64,000 nucleotides of DNA from assembly GCF_001428545.1 (NCBI RefSeq), contig NZ_LMHZ01000024.1, positions 1-64,000 on the forward strand, given 5' to 3'. The translations under genes were made by a program, and so were the position numbers. Of the stretch, positions 34,277-43,427 are shown in pieces. Positions within the stretch are counted from its first letter, which is position 1. Every line of letters starts with the position of its first letter. Source of the stretch: Noviherbaspirillum sp. Root189 (GTDB lineage Bacteria; Pseudomonadota; Gammaproteobacteria; Burkholderiales; Burkholderiaceae_D). The notes beneath the pieces are model-generated. The model searched no databases and was not told the origin of the DNA. It saw only the letters and a list, made by a program, of their open reading frames with translations.

Positions 34277-35348
34277 CTGCGTCGGAAAAGCCGATGCTGA
34301 CGTTGAGCGCCGGTGCAATTTCATCCTCGGCCATCCGCTTGATCGTTGCCAGCCGCTTTGCTGCCGGAAGTAGTCGACTCTGCGTATTTGGAGAGAGTCC
34401 CTGCATGGCGGTGCCGGCTTGCCCGAAGGCCTGCTGCCACCGTTGTGCAAGCGCTGCGTGGCCACGGCCACGCAGATACAGCTCCATCGGGATGAGGGCT
34501 TGACCAGGTTGCGGCGCTTCTTGTTCCTTGGATACGGCCAGCTCGCGCAACGACGCCCAATGGGTAGCCCAGCTGGCCGATGTGGCACCGCTGAGCTGAC
34601 GCGGGAAACGCGCCGCACTGCGAGATGTGGACTTAGCCTCACGTACGGGCCGCTCGATTTCTTGCCAGCGGAGTCGCTCCATCGAACCGACCCACTGATT
34701 CACGAACTCCGTAAATGCATCTGCAGTTTGCTCGGGGTCCCAGTCACCCGGGTTGGCATCAGCAAAGGCAGCTTTCAGAGCCTCAGCTTCCCGCGTGATG
34801 TCGGCCGCTACCTCGACGGCATATGCACAGGCCTGAGTACCTCTGTCGATGGGCTTTTCCCATAACAGCCACTCCAGAGCAGGAAAGCCTTTTGCGGGAG
34901 AGCCAATGCGCTCCATGGCCGCCGCGCCGCGTGGCGCTTGCTTGATCGCTCGCTCGATGAGTGAAGGACGGGTCGGCGTGAAGTCGATGGCGCGCACCGA
35001 ACGGCGCTCGATCAGTGGCCCGAACGGGACAGCGGATAGCCGCTCCCAGCCGGCCGCCGCGGCCTTCCACGCACTACGCACCTCGCGGATATTGGCCGCG
35101 GAGCTACCGGGTGCATTGCCGCAGAATGTGGTCAGTGCCAGGTGCATTTGCTTTGCCGCATCCACGAATGCCGCTGAGCGCGGCTGCGCCCAGTGCTGAT
35201 AAAGCCCGGTGACAACATCTTCCGGCTTGTAAAACGGCGTAGCAATGTCTGGCCTGGAAGATTGTGCCGCCAGGTTGGCCGTGGCCGGGGTGAACAGCGC
35301 AACTGCCGCAAGTTTTAGAAGGATGCGCCTGCAAACCGGGTTGGTCAT
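34266..35348 (-). CDS. Second imelysin-family (IrpA-like) protein
   Basis: 360 residues. Signal peptide RRILLKLAAVALFTPATANLAAQ. The imelysin fold (two four-helix bundles) is indicated by an N-terminal helix with AFVDAAKQMHLALTTFC, VRSAWKAAAAGWERL, FTPTRPSLIERA and the active-site-like GFPALEWLLWEK region, where the more usual His-containing GxHxxE reads GFPALE. These proteins are periplasmic and iron-regulated, probably binding metal or haem rather than acting as peptidases. Overlaps join it to the di-heme gene (ATGA) and DUF1513 gene. Confidence 0.87.
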   Translation of the reverse strand: MTNPVCRRILLKLAAVALFTPATANLAAQSSRPDIATPFYKPEDVVTGLYQHWAQPRSAAFVDAAKQMHLALTTFCGNAPGSSAANIREVRSAWKAAAAGWERLSAVPFGPLIERRSVRAIDFTPTRPSLIERAIKQAPRGAAAMERIGSPAKGFPALEWLLWEKPIDRGTQACAYAVEVAADITREAEALKAAFADANPGDWDPEQTADAFTEFVNQWVGSMERLRWQEIERPVREAKSTSRSAARFPRQLSGATSASWATHWASLRELAVSKEQEAPQPGQALIPMELYLRGRGHAALAQRWQQAFGQAGTAMQGLSPNTQSRLLPAAKRLATIKRMAEDEIAPALNVSIGFSDADGD

Positions 35349-36781
35349 AGAGACTCCACGAATTTCACGAGCGCCGACCGTTCGGCCTGATTCATCTTCA
35401 GCACCTGCTGCTTGCTGGCCTCGGCTTCGCCGCCGTGCCAGAGGATGGCTTCCAGCACGCCGTCAGCGCGGCCGTCATGTAGCAGTCGGGTGTGGCCGTT
35501 GACATCCTTAAGCAGACCGATGCCCCACAGCGGCGATGTGCGCCACTGTTTGCCGCTGGCGGAAAAATCCGGACGTCCATCAGCCAGGTCGTCGCCCATG
35601 TCATGCAAGAGAAGATCGGTATAAGGCCAGATTTTCTGTCCCTGCAAGGCCTTGCTCGTCAGATTGGGAAAGGGGCCTTCGGCCGTCGTATAGCTTGGCC
35701 GATGGCAGACCGCGCATTGCGCCTGCATGAACAGCTGCCTGCCCTGTTCGATACGGCCCTCGTCCTTGAGGCGGCGTGCCGGCGGTGCCAGGTTGGCCTG
35801 GTAAAAGATCACGTTGGCCAAAGTCTCATCATCGATTTCGCCCTTGGTGTCCGGATGGCTGCCGCTCCTGGCTGCGAGACAATCTTTCTGTTTCTCGGTA
35901 CAGGCCTCGCGCCAAAACCTGGTCGAGGTGATACCGATGTCACCCAGGAATGCAGATGCAGTCTGGTGCGCCAGAGTGGCGGCATTGGCTTTCCAGCCGA
36001 AGCGGCCAATCATTTCGCGCTCGGCGAAAGCATCGTAGACGCGGTTGGGGACGCCCTTGATGGCTCCGAGTGAAGCCGCCTGCGTCGCGGCGTTATGTAG
36101 AATCTCTTGCTCGGGTATGGCTTCAAGCAAACCAACACCGATCAGTTGCGGGGCGATGCGTGGGCTGACCATGACATCCTTCGCCATCGGGCCGTAGGCA
36201 AGCTTGCGAAAACCGTACAGCGGTTTTTGCAGAGTATAAGTGCTGCCGTCGGCAAAACGCCCATGGATTGCTTTCCAATGCATCACAATCTGCCCTTCCG
36301 GCTTGACGCCCTGGACGGCAAGATTGGCGAATTGATCGCCGTAGGTGGGCTCGGGTTTCGGCGCGCCGAAATCGCCCTTGCCGGGGACCGACAGCCGCAG
36401 CAGTAAGCCGACGGGCTGCTCATCGCTCAGACCTTTGCGGAACGCCGGCGGCGCAGCGCGGCCATCCTGCACATGACAGCCGCCGCAAGAGCGAGCGATG
36501 AAATGCGGGCCTAGTCCGTCGCGCGCAGTGGTCGACGCGGGGGCCTGGACCCAGTTACGGCGGAAGAAAGAATTGCCGATAACAAACCGGGTGCGTTCAT
36601 CGTCATCGAGGTTCGCCGCCGGGAACGAGAAGGCATTGCGCCCATCCGCATGCACGGTCGTCGCTCCGCCAGTCAATTCGCCTTGCGGGTCATTGCCGTC
36701 GAACGGCACGGCTGCGTGAAGCATAGCAGCGCCTGCCGCGGCAAGCACCGTTCCGACGAGCAAGGGGGCAAGCTTGATCAC
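35345..36781 (-). CDS. Di-heme cytochrome, DUF1111/IrpB-like oxidoreductase
   Basis: 478 residues with a signal peptide (LLVGTVLAAAGAAMLHAAVPF). Two CxxCH haem c motifs are present, CGGCH at residues 99-103 and CAVCH at about 357-361, with DPQGELTGGATTVH and the LAYGPM and GLLEAIPE stretches of the DUF1111 (thiol oxidoreductase-like) family. It is periplasmic and likely performs electron transfer to or from iron complexes. It is embedded between two imelysin genes with 4-nt overlaps on both sides. Confidence 0.92.
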   Translation of the reverse strand: MIKLAPLLVGTVLAAAGAAMLHAAVPFDGNDPQGELTGGATTVHADGRNAFSFPAANLDDDERTRFVIGNSFFRRNWVQAPASTTARDGLGPHFIARSCGGCHVQDGRAAPPAFRKGLSDEQPVGLLLRLSVPGKGDFGAPKPEPTYGDQFANLAVQGVKPEGQIVMHWKAIHGRFADGSTYTLQKPLYGFRKLAYGPMAKDVMVSPRIAPQLIGVGLLEAIPEQEILHNAATQAASLGAIKGVPNRVYDAFAEREMIGRFGWKANAATLAHQTASAFLGDIGITSTRFWREACTEKQKDCLAARSGSHPDTKGEIDDETLANVIFYQANLAPPARRLKDEGRIEQGRQLFMQAQCAVCHRPSYTTAEGPFPNLTSKALQGQKIWPYTDLLLHDMGDDLADGRPDFSASGKQWRTSPLWGIGLLKDVNGHTRLLHDGRADGVLEAILWHGGEAEASKQQVLKMNQAERSALVKFVESL

Positions 36782-37941
36782 GGCTGTACCAGTGTCAGAC
36801 GCTTGATTCCGACGGCGTTCGCGGCTTCCACCAGGTTGCGCGACTGCTCGACCAGACTGTCGATCGTTTTCTGTACGCGCTTCCTGCCCGGCGCATCCTT
36901 GCCGCCAACGATTTCACGGTCAAACGGCGCCTGAATGCCTTCCGCTGCCTCCACGGAGGCGCGGATCTGACGGGTCGTCTTATCGGCCAGTCCGCCATCC
37001 TTCGCTGCGACCAGCGCCTGCAGCCCCGGGCCTTTCAACACTTCACCATCCGGTCGCTTGTACTCGCCGAGCCAGACGTTTTCTATCCCCCTTGCATTGG
37101 CGACTGCGTCACGATGTGTGTTATCAGAGAAACAGCTGTGCTCGTCTTCCTGGTCCTGACTCGCCAGCGCCACTTCCAGACGCTCGCCGGCCAGCTCGCC
37201 GCGCGATAAAGAACCTAATCCCACAAAGATCTTGCGCAGGGATTCCTGGCCGCCCTTTTCGAAGCTTGCACGGTAGTTGGACGCCGGTCCGGGAGACCAT
37301 GCCTTTACCAGCGACCGCAGATCGTCGAGGAGCAACGCGCTTGTCACCTTCAGATACTGGCGGCGGCGATCTGCATTGGGTTTCTTGCCGTCGACAAAAT
37401 CCTCGTACGACCTGTTGCCGGGACCGGTCTCGGAGAGATCCTGTCCCCAAAGCATGAACTCGATTGCATGCCAGCCGGATGCGATGTTTTCTTCGCCGTC
37501 CCGTTCGTTCAAGGCAGCGAGAGCCTTCTTCGTGATCGGTTGTTTACGATTATTGATGATGCCTGCCTTGTCATTGCCTTCGACGAAGTCCACATACGAC
37601 TCGTCCATCGGCCATGCATTGAGGCGGCCTTCGGGGCCGTTGCTATCATCAATGGGCCCACCGTAGAAGCGGTATGCCTCGGTCTGCCCGTACACTTCTC
37701 GCGCGTCGAGCCAGGCTTTTCGTGCCTTCGCAAGGGAGTCATTGGAAGGGGCAGTCAGGAATTCATTGATGGCCTGGTCCATCCGTTGGGCAGCAGAAAG
37801 CGCATCCGAATAGCTCGCATGGACCAGCTTGGCATAGTGCGCAACGACACCCTGGACGGGCGAAGAGGCTTGAGCGATCGAGAATGGACTCAACAGAGAA
37901 AGGCATACGCCCAAGGTTACAGCAACGAATGTTTTTTTCAT
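36778..37941 (-). CDS. Imelysin (IcmP/IrpA-like) iron-regulated protein
   Basis: 387 residues. Signal peptide ends at FSIAQASS. The peptidase M75-type signature GxHxxE is present as GWHAIEFMLWGQDL near residue 157. It has the expected flanking YRFYGGPIDDSNGPEGRLNAWPMDESYVDFV and SYEDFVDGKKPNADRRRQYL helices and the late CFSDNTHRDAVANARGIENVWLG repeat of the second bundle. The order of TonB receptor, imelysin, di-heme protein, imelysin recalls the icmP region of Pseudomonas aeruginosa, as I remember it. The start is 24 nt after the receptor stop. Confidence 0.92.
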   Translation of the reverse strand: MKKTFVAVTLGVCLSLLSPFSIAQASSPVQGVVAHYAKLVHASYSDALSAAQRMDQAINEFLTAPSNDSLAKARKAWLDAREVYGQTEAYRFYGGPIDDSNGPEGRLNAWPMDESYVDFVEGNDKAGIINNRKQPITKKALAALNERDGEENIASGWHAIEFMLWGQDLSETGPGNRSYEDFVDGKKPNADRRRQYLKVTSALLLDDLRSLVKAWSPGPASNYRASFEKGGQESLRKIFVGLGSLSRGELAGERLEVALASQDQEDEHSCFSDNTHRDAVANARGIENVWLGEYKRPDGEVLKGPGLQALVAAKDGGLADKTTRQIRASVEAAEGIQAPFDREIVGGKDAPGRKRVQKTIDSLVEQSRNLVEAANAVGIKRLTLVQP

Positions 37942-37965
37942 CTCAGTGTTCTTTATTCTGATAAC

Positions 37966-40059
37966 TTAGAAGTCGACCTTTGCGGCGACTTTCAGTGTCC
38001 TCGGGTTACCCACGCCGATGAAACCGTTACCGGCGGTGCTCCAATAATTCTTGTCGGTGACGTTGTCCAGCACGGCCTGGAAGGTAGTACGCTTTCCGGC
38101 CAGTTTTGTCATGTAGCGCGCGCCGAGAGAATAAGTGGTGTAGCCGCCAATGGAGGCCTGATTCGCGTTATTCACAGGACGTTCGCCGACGTAAAACACC
38201 CCGCCGCTCAGCGCCAGGCCCGGCACTTGCGCAAGCCGGTACTCGGCAAACAGGCTGCCTGTGCGACGCGGCGTGTTTTCCGGAGTCTTGCCATAGGTAG
38301 CGGCATTCGCGAGATTTTTCTGCTCGGCATCCATAAACAGAGCAGATCCGATCAGCGAGAGCTGCTTCGTGATCTCGCCGGAGGCGGCAAGTTCTATCCC
38401 CTTGTATTCAGCCAGTCCGTTGAGCACGAAACGGTTCGCTGCGTCGATGTCGGTCGAGGGGCGGTCAATGTCAAAATAGGCAGCCTGCAGCAGCACCCCT
38501 TGGGCGACCTCGGCCTTGACGCCAATTTCCTTCTGTTTGGCGACCGCAGGGGCCAGCAGTTCACCGGCATTCGCGCGGTTCGCCGGGGCCTGACCGCTTT
38601 CCTCCACGCCCTCGATGTAGCTGGCATAGACGGAAACATTGGAAACTGGCTTGTACATCAACGCGACGGCGGGATTCAGTTCATCGGTGCTATAGCGCGT
38701 GGTCGACGTCGTACTTTCATAGCGGCTCGTGCGCACGCCGGCGGTCAGCTGCCACTGTTCACCGAACGAGATGCGATCCTGCGCATACCACCCGCGGTCC
38801 TTGATGGTCGACGGTGCGCGTACCGGCGCTCCCGTCGGGGAGCGCTCGGCGATATCAATCGGGTTGTACAGGTTCTGTGGCGTGTCGAATGTTCCGTTAG
38901 AGATCGACACCGCGTCGCGATCGTTTCGTGTGAAACCCAAGGTGAGCTCATGCGACATCCAGGATCCCGGCAAGACGCCCATCAGCTCAGTCCGATAATT
39001 TGTGTTCTCCCATTCCTGCCCGCGATTGAAGAAGGTGCGCAGGGTGCCGGCACCTGTCGTCAGGCTGTAGTTCTGGAACTGGGAAAAGTTGCGGTCGCGC
39101 TCGGTTTTTGCATGCCCGCCTTCCACCAGCACGCTCCAGTTATCGCTTAAACGATAGTCGGTACGGAACAGCACATTGGTTGCCTGCGCGTCGTAGTTCT
39201 GCCATTCGCCAGCCAGGTTGCGCTTGTTATCGGGAACGTCCGGCAACGCAATCCTGCCGCCGGAAGCGGGTAACAGCGCGATGGCGGCCTGTTCGGACAC
39301 GTCCTTGCGGTAATGTTCAAGATCGAGCTTGAACGACAGGTCCCTGGTCGCTTTCCAGTCCAGCGCGGCCGATGCAAGCTGCCGGTCGCCCGAGAAGCGT
39401 TCGACCCCGATATCCTCGCGCCCGGTGACAAGGTTAATCCGCGCGCCGAATTGTTCCTGTTCTCCGAAGCGACGGCCAATGTCGGCATGAGCCGACGCGC
39501 CGCCATGCTGGTTGGCCGTCACGGCAAAACTGGTGACCGGCTCCCTGGTTGCCCGCTTGGTGACGAGGTTGACGATGCCGGACGGCGGCACGAAGCCATA
39601 GTACAGGGAAGATGCGCCCTTCAAAACTTCCACCCGCTCTTTGTTTTCAAGCGGGATGTCGACCAGATTAATGATCGGAAGACTGCCGTTGAGGCGGTAA
39701 TTGCCGCGATTTTCTACAAGAATGCCACGAATGGCGATGTTGTCGTAGGTCGAGCCATTGAGCTGCGAGCGCGTGACACCGGCGGTGTTGCGCAACGCGC
39801 CGTACAAAGTTGACGCTGCCTGCGCATCAAGAACCTCGCGTGTGACGACATTGCTGGTCTGGGGTACATCGATCGGTGCGACATCCCGGAAGGTTCCCAC
39901 CTGGACACTGTTGCTCTTGTAACTTCCCATCTTTTCTGCGGAGACCGTGACGGTGCCAAGTTCTTTTTCTGTTTGAGCGGCCGCTGTCTGGGCAAGGACA
40001 GGGAATGCGGAAAAGGCCAGGGAAAGCGCGCTGGCAAGCACGGTCAGGCGGGGCTGCAT
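37966..40059 (-). CDS. TonB-dependent siderophore receptor
   Basis: 697 residues. Signal peptide LASALSLAFSAFPVLAQ. The plug starts with LGTVTVSAEKMGSY and contains DVPQTSNVVTREVLDAQ, DNIAIRGILVENRGNY, RVEVLKGASSLYYGFVPPSGIVNLVTKR. It is followed by a 22-strand barrel ending in the classic aromatic C-terminal KVAAKVDF. The FhuE/FpvA-type plug suggests a ferric siderophore of hydroxamate or mixed type; the substrate cannot be read from sequence. GGACCTT precedes the ATG, and a Fur-box-like palindrome lies 23 bp upstream. It heads the five-gene iron operon. Confidence 0.95.
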   Translation of the reverse strand: MQPRLTVLASALSLAFSAFPVLAQTAAAQTEKELGTVTVSAEKMGSYKSNSVQVGTFRDVAPIDVPQTSNVVTREVLDAQAASTLYGALRNTAGVTRSQLNGSTYDNIAIRGILVENRGNYRLNGSLPIINLVDIPLENKERVEVLKGASSLYYGFVPPSGIVNLVTKRATREPVTSFAVTANQHGGASAHADIGRRFGEQEQFGARINLVTGREDIGVERFSGDRQLASAALDWKATRDLSFKLDLEHYRKDVSEQAAIALLPASGGRIALPDVPDNKRNLAGEWQNYDAQATNVLFRTDYRLSDNWSVLVEGGHAKTERDRNFSQFQNYSLTTGAGTLRTFFNRGQEWENTNYRTELMGVLPGSWMSHELTLGFTRNDRDAVSISNGTFDTPQNLYNPIDIAERSPTGAPVRAPSTIKDRGWYAQDRISFGEQWQLTAGVRTSRYESTTSTTRYSTDELNPAVALMYKPVSNVSVYASYIEGVEESGQAPANRANAGELLAPAVAKQKEIGVKAEVAQGVLLQAAYFDIDRPSTDIDAANRFVLNGLAEYKGIELAASGEITKQLSLIGSALFMDAEQKNLANAATYGKTPENTPRRTGSLFAEYRLAQVPGLALSGGVFYVGERPVNNANQASIGGYTTYSLGARYMTKLAGKRTTFQAVLDNVTDKNYWSTAGNGFIGVGNPRTLKVAAKVDF

Positions 40060-40081
40060 AAGGTCCTTTCGGAAAATTAAT

Positions 40082-40106
40082 GTAAATGCGACTAATTCGC
40101 ATTTAC
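40082..40106. promoter_or_regulatory. Fur-box-like palindrome
   Basis: GTAAATGCGA and TCGCATTTAC form a perfect 10-bp inverted repeat separated by CTAAT. The core AATGCGACTAATTCGCATT has the 19-bp layout of Fur sites and resembles burkholderial variants. It lies between the divergent TonB-receptor operon and the PepSY gene, so Fe-Fur could repress both arms. Confidence 0.75.
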
Positions 40107-40184
40107 CGATGATACTATACTTGCTATCCTGAGCGGCAATTTTTAACCATTTTGGTGCGTTTCCCTTGTCTCGTGCCTGCGACT

Positions 40185-41303
40185 ATGCGAAAGATCCTTG
40201 TATTTCTCCATCGCTATCTCGGCCTTGCCGTGGGGCTTTTCCTGATAGGCAGCGGACTGAGCGGCAGTGCAATTGTCTTTAGCAAAGCAATCGACTCCTA
40301 TCTCAACCCGGAGTTACTGACAATCTCTCGTCCTCTCAATGCCGCGCTGCAAGTCGATGCGCTCCTTCGGAATGCGAAAGCGGTCTTGCCTGCGGAGACT
40401 CCCGCCTTTGTCTATATGCCCTTGGCCCCTGCGGAGTCAGCGCAGGTTGTGTTTCAACCGAGTGGCTTGCGAGCCCACGCGGATCCCTATTCCGGCCAAA
40501 TCCTCGGTGTCCGGCATCCCAACGATTCGGTCACCGGACTGCTGATTGATTTCCATGTACACCTCCTGGCCGGCAAGACTGGCAAGCAGATTCAAGGCTG
40601 GGTCGGCCTTAGCGCAATACTGCTCACGCTGGTTGGCATCTTTCTCTGGTGGCCCAAAGGCGGAAAGTGGAAACAGGCCTTTTCAATCAAATGGCGCGCA
40701 GGAGCGTTTCGGGTTTGGTTCGACGCGCATCGGGTTAGCGGCGCCGTCGCAGCGGTGTTGATTTTGCTGACTGCTCTGACAGGGTCCGCACTTGCGCTTT
40801 ATGACCTGATCACCGAGCCTCTCCTCATTGCGACGACTGGTAGCGGGACTCGGCAGCCTGCGCCCAAAGCTCCCTCGACATCGGTTGAGCAGGCATCGAT
40901 CGATCGCATGCTGCGGGAAGCCCAGTCGATGTTCCCGGACGGGAAAATCACTAGGCTAACATTGCCCGTAAAAGATAGTAGTGCGGTTGGGGTTCGCATG
41001 CGACTCAACGGCGAAATGCATCAATTCGGCCGATCCTTTGTCTGGTTCAGCCGATATGACGGGAGCGTACTTCGGGTCGATAACGCCCTGGAAGCGAACC
41101 GGGCGGTGAAAATTCAGAGCTGGCTGTTTCCGCTTCATACGGGAGTGTACGGCGGTACCGTCACGCAATGGCTACAGGTGCTTGTGGGCCTTAGCCTCGC
41201 ATTGCTGTCGTTCTCGGGCGCATGGCTCTGGATGAAGAAAGCCCGTGCAAAAGCCATTGCGAACACGCGCCGCGCCCGGACAGGCGAAACGGTTGCCGGG
41301 TGA
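40185..41303 (+). CDS. PepSY-associated membrane protein (PiuB-like), iron uptake
   Basis: 372 residues from ATG 40185. KILVFLHRYLGLAVGLFLIGSGLSGSAIVF is the first membrane helix pair with the conserved H-R-Y. Further helices follow at AILLTLVGIFLWWP, HRVSGAVAAVLILLTALTGSALALYD and QWLQVLVGLSLALLSFSGAWLWM. PepSY-like domains lie between them (VDALLRNAKAVLP; FHVHLLAG). Proteins of this type act as inner-membrane reductases or accessory factors for ferric siderophores. It is divergent from the TonB-receptor operon and shares its Fur-like site. Confidence 0.88.
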   Translation: MRKILVFLHRYLGLAVGLFLIGSGLSGSAIVFSKAIDSYLNPELLTISRPLNAALQVDALLRNAKAVLPAETPAFVYMPLAPAESAQVVFQPSGLRAHADPYSGQILGVRHPNDSVTGLLIDFHVHLLAGKTGKQIQGWVGLSAILLTLVGIFLWWPKGGKWKQAFSIKWRAGAFRVWFDAHRVSGAVAAVLILLTALTGSALALYDLITEPLLIATTGSGTRQPAPKAPSTSVEQASIDRMLREAQSMFPDGKITRLTLPVKDSSAVGVRMRLNGEMHQFGRSFVWFSRYDGSVLRVDNALEANRAVKIQSWLFPLHTGVYGGTVTQWLQVLVGLSLALLSFSGAWLWMKKARAKAIANTRRARTGETVAG

Positions 41304-41353
41304 ATCAGGGTTTCTGTTAAAAGCTGGTACCCAAAGTGCGCTTGCCGTTAGGT

Positions 41354-41376
41354 ATGGCAATGACAGGACTTGCCAT
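41354..41376. terminator. Hairpin between convergent genes
   Basis: ATGGCAA and TTGCCAT form a perfect 7-bp stem with a 9-nt loop in the gap between the converging PepSY and LysR genes. No T-run is present, so terminator function is only suggested. Confidence 0.3.
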
Positions 41377-41379
41377 CTC

Positions 41380-42315
41380 TCACCAAAGCAGTTCGAGGTC
41401 GTTGCTATTGAGTCGGTCCGTTCTTCGTTTGTCCGCGAACGCATCGAGCATGAAATCGACCATTGCCCGGGTCTTCGCCTGCAAATGGCTCTTGGCAGGG
41501 AAAAGAATGTAGATGTCAGCAGGCGGCGCAGCCCAGTCCGTCAGTAGCAGACGCAGCCGCCCGGATCGCAAGTAGGGGGCCGCATCCCATTCGGACCGAA
41601 GAACGATGCCATGTCCGTCGAGTGCCCAGGCAAGCGCCGCTTCTCCGTCGTTCGTGCTGAGTGGACCTCTTACCTTGACGGTATCCTGCCTTGTCCCCGA
41701 ACGAAAATGCCAGCTCCCGTAGATCTCATCGCTTTCTCGCAAGACGATGCAACTGTGACTGTGCAAGTCGCGCGGTGAGTTCGGCACCCCTCGTGCGGAG
41801 ATATAGGCAGGGGACGCACACAGGAAGCGACGGTTGTTTGCCAGCTTGCGCGCGGTAATACGCGCATCCGGTTGTTCGCCAAAACGAATTGCCAGATCAA
41901 AAGCCTGTTCCACCAGATTCACTGGCCGGTCGCTCAGATGCATCTGTACCTCTACCTCGGGATACCGGAGTGCGAAGCGAGAAAGCTCAGGTGTCACATA
42001 CTTCCGGCCGAAGCCGAGGGTCGCATTAATTCTCAGCAGGCCTTGTGGGACGACGCTTCCGCCGGAGATTTTTCGCTCCAGTGCGTCGAGTTCGGCGACC
42101 AGCCGTTCGCCTTCTGTCAAATACGTCTCTCCCTCCGGAGTGAGGCTCATCCGGCGCGTAGTCCGGTTAAGCAGCCTGACCCGCAAACGTGCTTCGATCG
42201 CCGCCAGCCGTTTGCTCACAGCAGGAGGAGTCACCCCCAGTTCCTGCGCGGCCGCGGCCAAGGTTCCGCGCTTCACTACCAGTGCGAAAAACGACAAATC
42301 GGAAAGGCCGTCCAT
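41380..42315 (-). CDS. LysR-family regulator divergent from bug-leuCD
   Basis: 311 residues of the AaeR/DmlR-like subgroup. The N-terminal HTH (SFFALVVKRGTLAAAAQELGVTPPAVSKRLAAIEARL, in two pieces) has the TRRMSLTPEGETYL wing. The effector domain begins at GLLRINATLGFGRKYVTPEL. DmlR-like members often regulate divergent dicarboxylate genes. It lies 133 bp from the bug-leuC-leuD operon start, whose control is the most likely function (inference). Confidence 0.88.
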   Translation of the reverse strand: MDGLSDLSFFALVVKRGTLAAAAQELGVTPPAVSKRLAAIEARLRVRLLNRTTRRMSLTPEGETYLTEGERLVAELDALERKISGGSVVPQGLLRINATLGFGRKYVTPELSRFALRYPEVEVQMHLSDRPVNLVEQAFDLAIRFGEQPDARITARKLANNRRFLCASPAYISARGVPNSPRDLHSHSCIVLRESDEIYGSWHFRSGTRQDTVKVRGPLSTNDGEAALAWALDGHGIVLRSEWDAAPYLRSGRLRLLLTDWAAPPADIYILFPAKSHLQAKTRAMVDFMLDAFADKRRTDRLNSNDLELLW

Positions 42316-42448
42316 TCTTAACCTGTGCGACTGAATGAAATAAATAATGGTGCATTATAACGCTCCTGTTTTTGAATATGATGATCTCACCGATAACACC
42401 GGCCAACAATCCGGACCCGCAATCCATTTTTAACAATCGGAAGAGACC

Positions 42449-43408
42449 ATGAAACTGAACATCGCGCTGCTTGCCGCAGCTGTCCTCGCATCGACTGCAG
42501 TTCACGCGGATAACTACCCGTCGCGTCCAATACGGCTGGTGGTGCCCTATGCCCCCGGCGGAAGCGCAGACATCGTCGCTCGCCGCATATCGGATGAATG
42601 GGCAAAAGCTGCTGGTGGCAACATCTTTATTGAAAACAAGGCTGGTGCGGGCGGCAACATCGGTGTCGACGCGGTGGCAAAGTCCACACCTGATGGCTAC
42701 ACAATCGGTCTCCAGACCGTCTCGCTGGCAATCAATCCTTCGCTGTTCGCCAAAATGCCTTACGACACGCTCAAGGACCTGGCACCGATCGGCATGGTCG
42801 CCGCGTCGCAGCACGTATTGGTCGTCAATCCCAAATATTCGGCCAAGGACACGAAAGAATTGTTGTCCCTCGCCAAATCCAATCCCGGCAAGTACAACTA
42901 CGGATCCGCTGGGCCCGGCAGCACTTTTCATATGGCTGCGGAGTTGTTCAAAGATGTTGCAAAAGTCGACATTGTGCACGTGCCATACAAAGGCGGCGGA
43001 CCCGCGTTGGTTGACACGATGGCAGGCATGGTGGATATGAGCTTTCCTGTATTGTCGGCCGCCGTTCCCCACGTGCAGAGCGGGAAGCTGCGCGCGATCG
43101 GTGTGACAGGACCGAAGCGTTCTGCGCTGTTGCCGAACGTGCCGACCCTTCAGGAATCGGGCGCCACAGGATACAACTTCGAAACCTGGTTCATGGTTTT
43201 TGCACCGGCGAATACACCCAGGCCGATCATCGACAAGCTCAACGCCGCACTCAACAAGGCAATCAGTTCGCCGGAGTTGAAGGACAAGCTGGTCAGGGAT
43301 GGCTTCGATCCGATTCCCTCCACACCGGCACAAGCACAGGCTCGTCTGACGCAGGAACTTCCTGCGTGGAACAAGCTAATCAAGGAACGCGGCATCAGCG
43401 CCGAATAA
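42449..43408 (+). CDS. Bug/TctC-family periplasmic receptor linked to leuCD
   Basis: 319 residues. The signal peptide ends at TAVHA. Family motifs are YPSRPIRLVVPYAPGGSADIVARRI, IENKAGAGGNIGVDAVAKSTPDGYT, HVPYKGGGPALVDTMAGMVDMSF and AIGVTGPKRSALLPNVPTL. GAAGAGACC precedes the ATG. It heads an operon with leuC (19 nt later) and leuD. No tctAB is nearby. A hydroxy-di- or tricarboxylate that feeds the LeuCD hydratase is the likely ligand (inference). Confidence 0.9.
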   Translation: MKLNIALLAAAVLASTAVHADNYPSRPIRLVVPYAPGGSADIVARRISDEWAKAAGGNIFIENKAGAGGNIGVDAVAKSTPDGYTIGLQTVSLAINPSLFAKMPYDTLKDLAPIGMVAASQHVLVVNPKYSAKDTKELLSLAKSNPGKYNYGSAGPGSTFHMAAELFKDVAKVDIVHVPYKGGGPALVDTMAGMVDMSFPVLSAAVPHVQSGKLRAIGVTGPKRSALLPNVPTLQESGATGYNFETWFMVFAPANTPRPIIDKLNAALNKAISSPELKDKLVRDGFDPIPSTPAQAQARLTQELPAWNKLIKERGISAE

Positions 43409-43427
43409 TCCCAACCGACAGAACCAA

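Noticed and set aside
34277-34642. N-terminal extension of the DUF1513 frame to 483 codons
   Set aside because: The extra 122 codons lie inside the imelysin gene in another frame, have shadow composition and precede the signal peptide at 34276.
37468-39150. A 560-codon plus-strand open frame
   Set aside because: It runs antisense to the imelysin and TonB-receptor genes, has no family resemblance and follows the codon-position bias of the opposite strand; a shadow frame.
42167-43333. A 388-codon minus-strand frame over the third bug gene
   Set aside because: It is antisense to a receptor with clear Bug motifs, is Cys/His/Arg-rich as shadow frames are, and has no recognisable domain.
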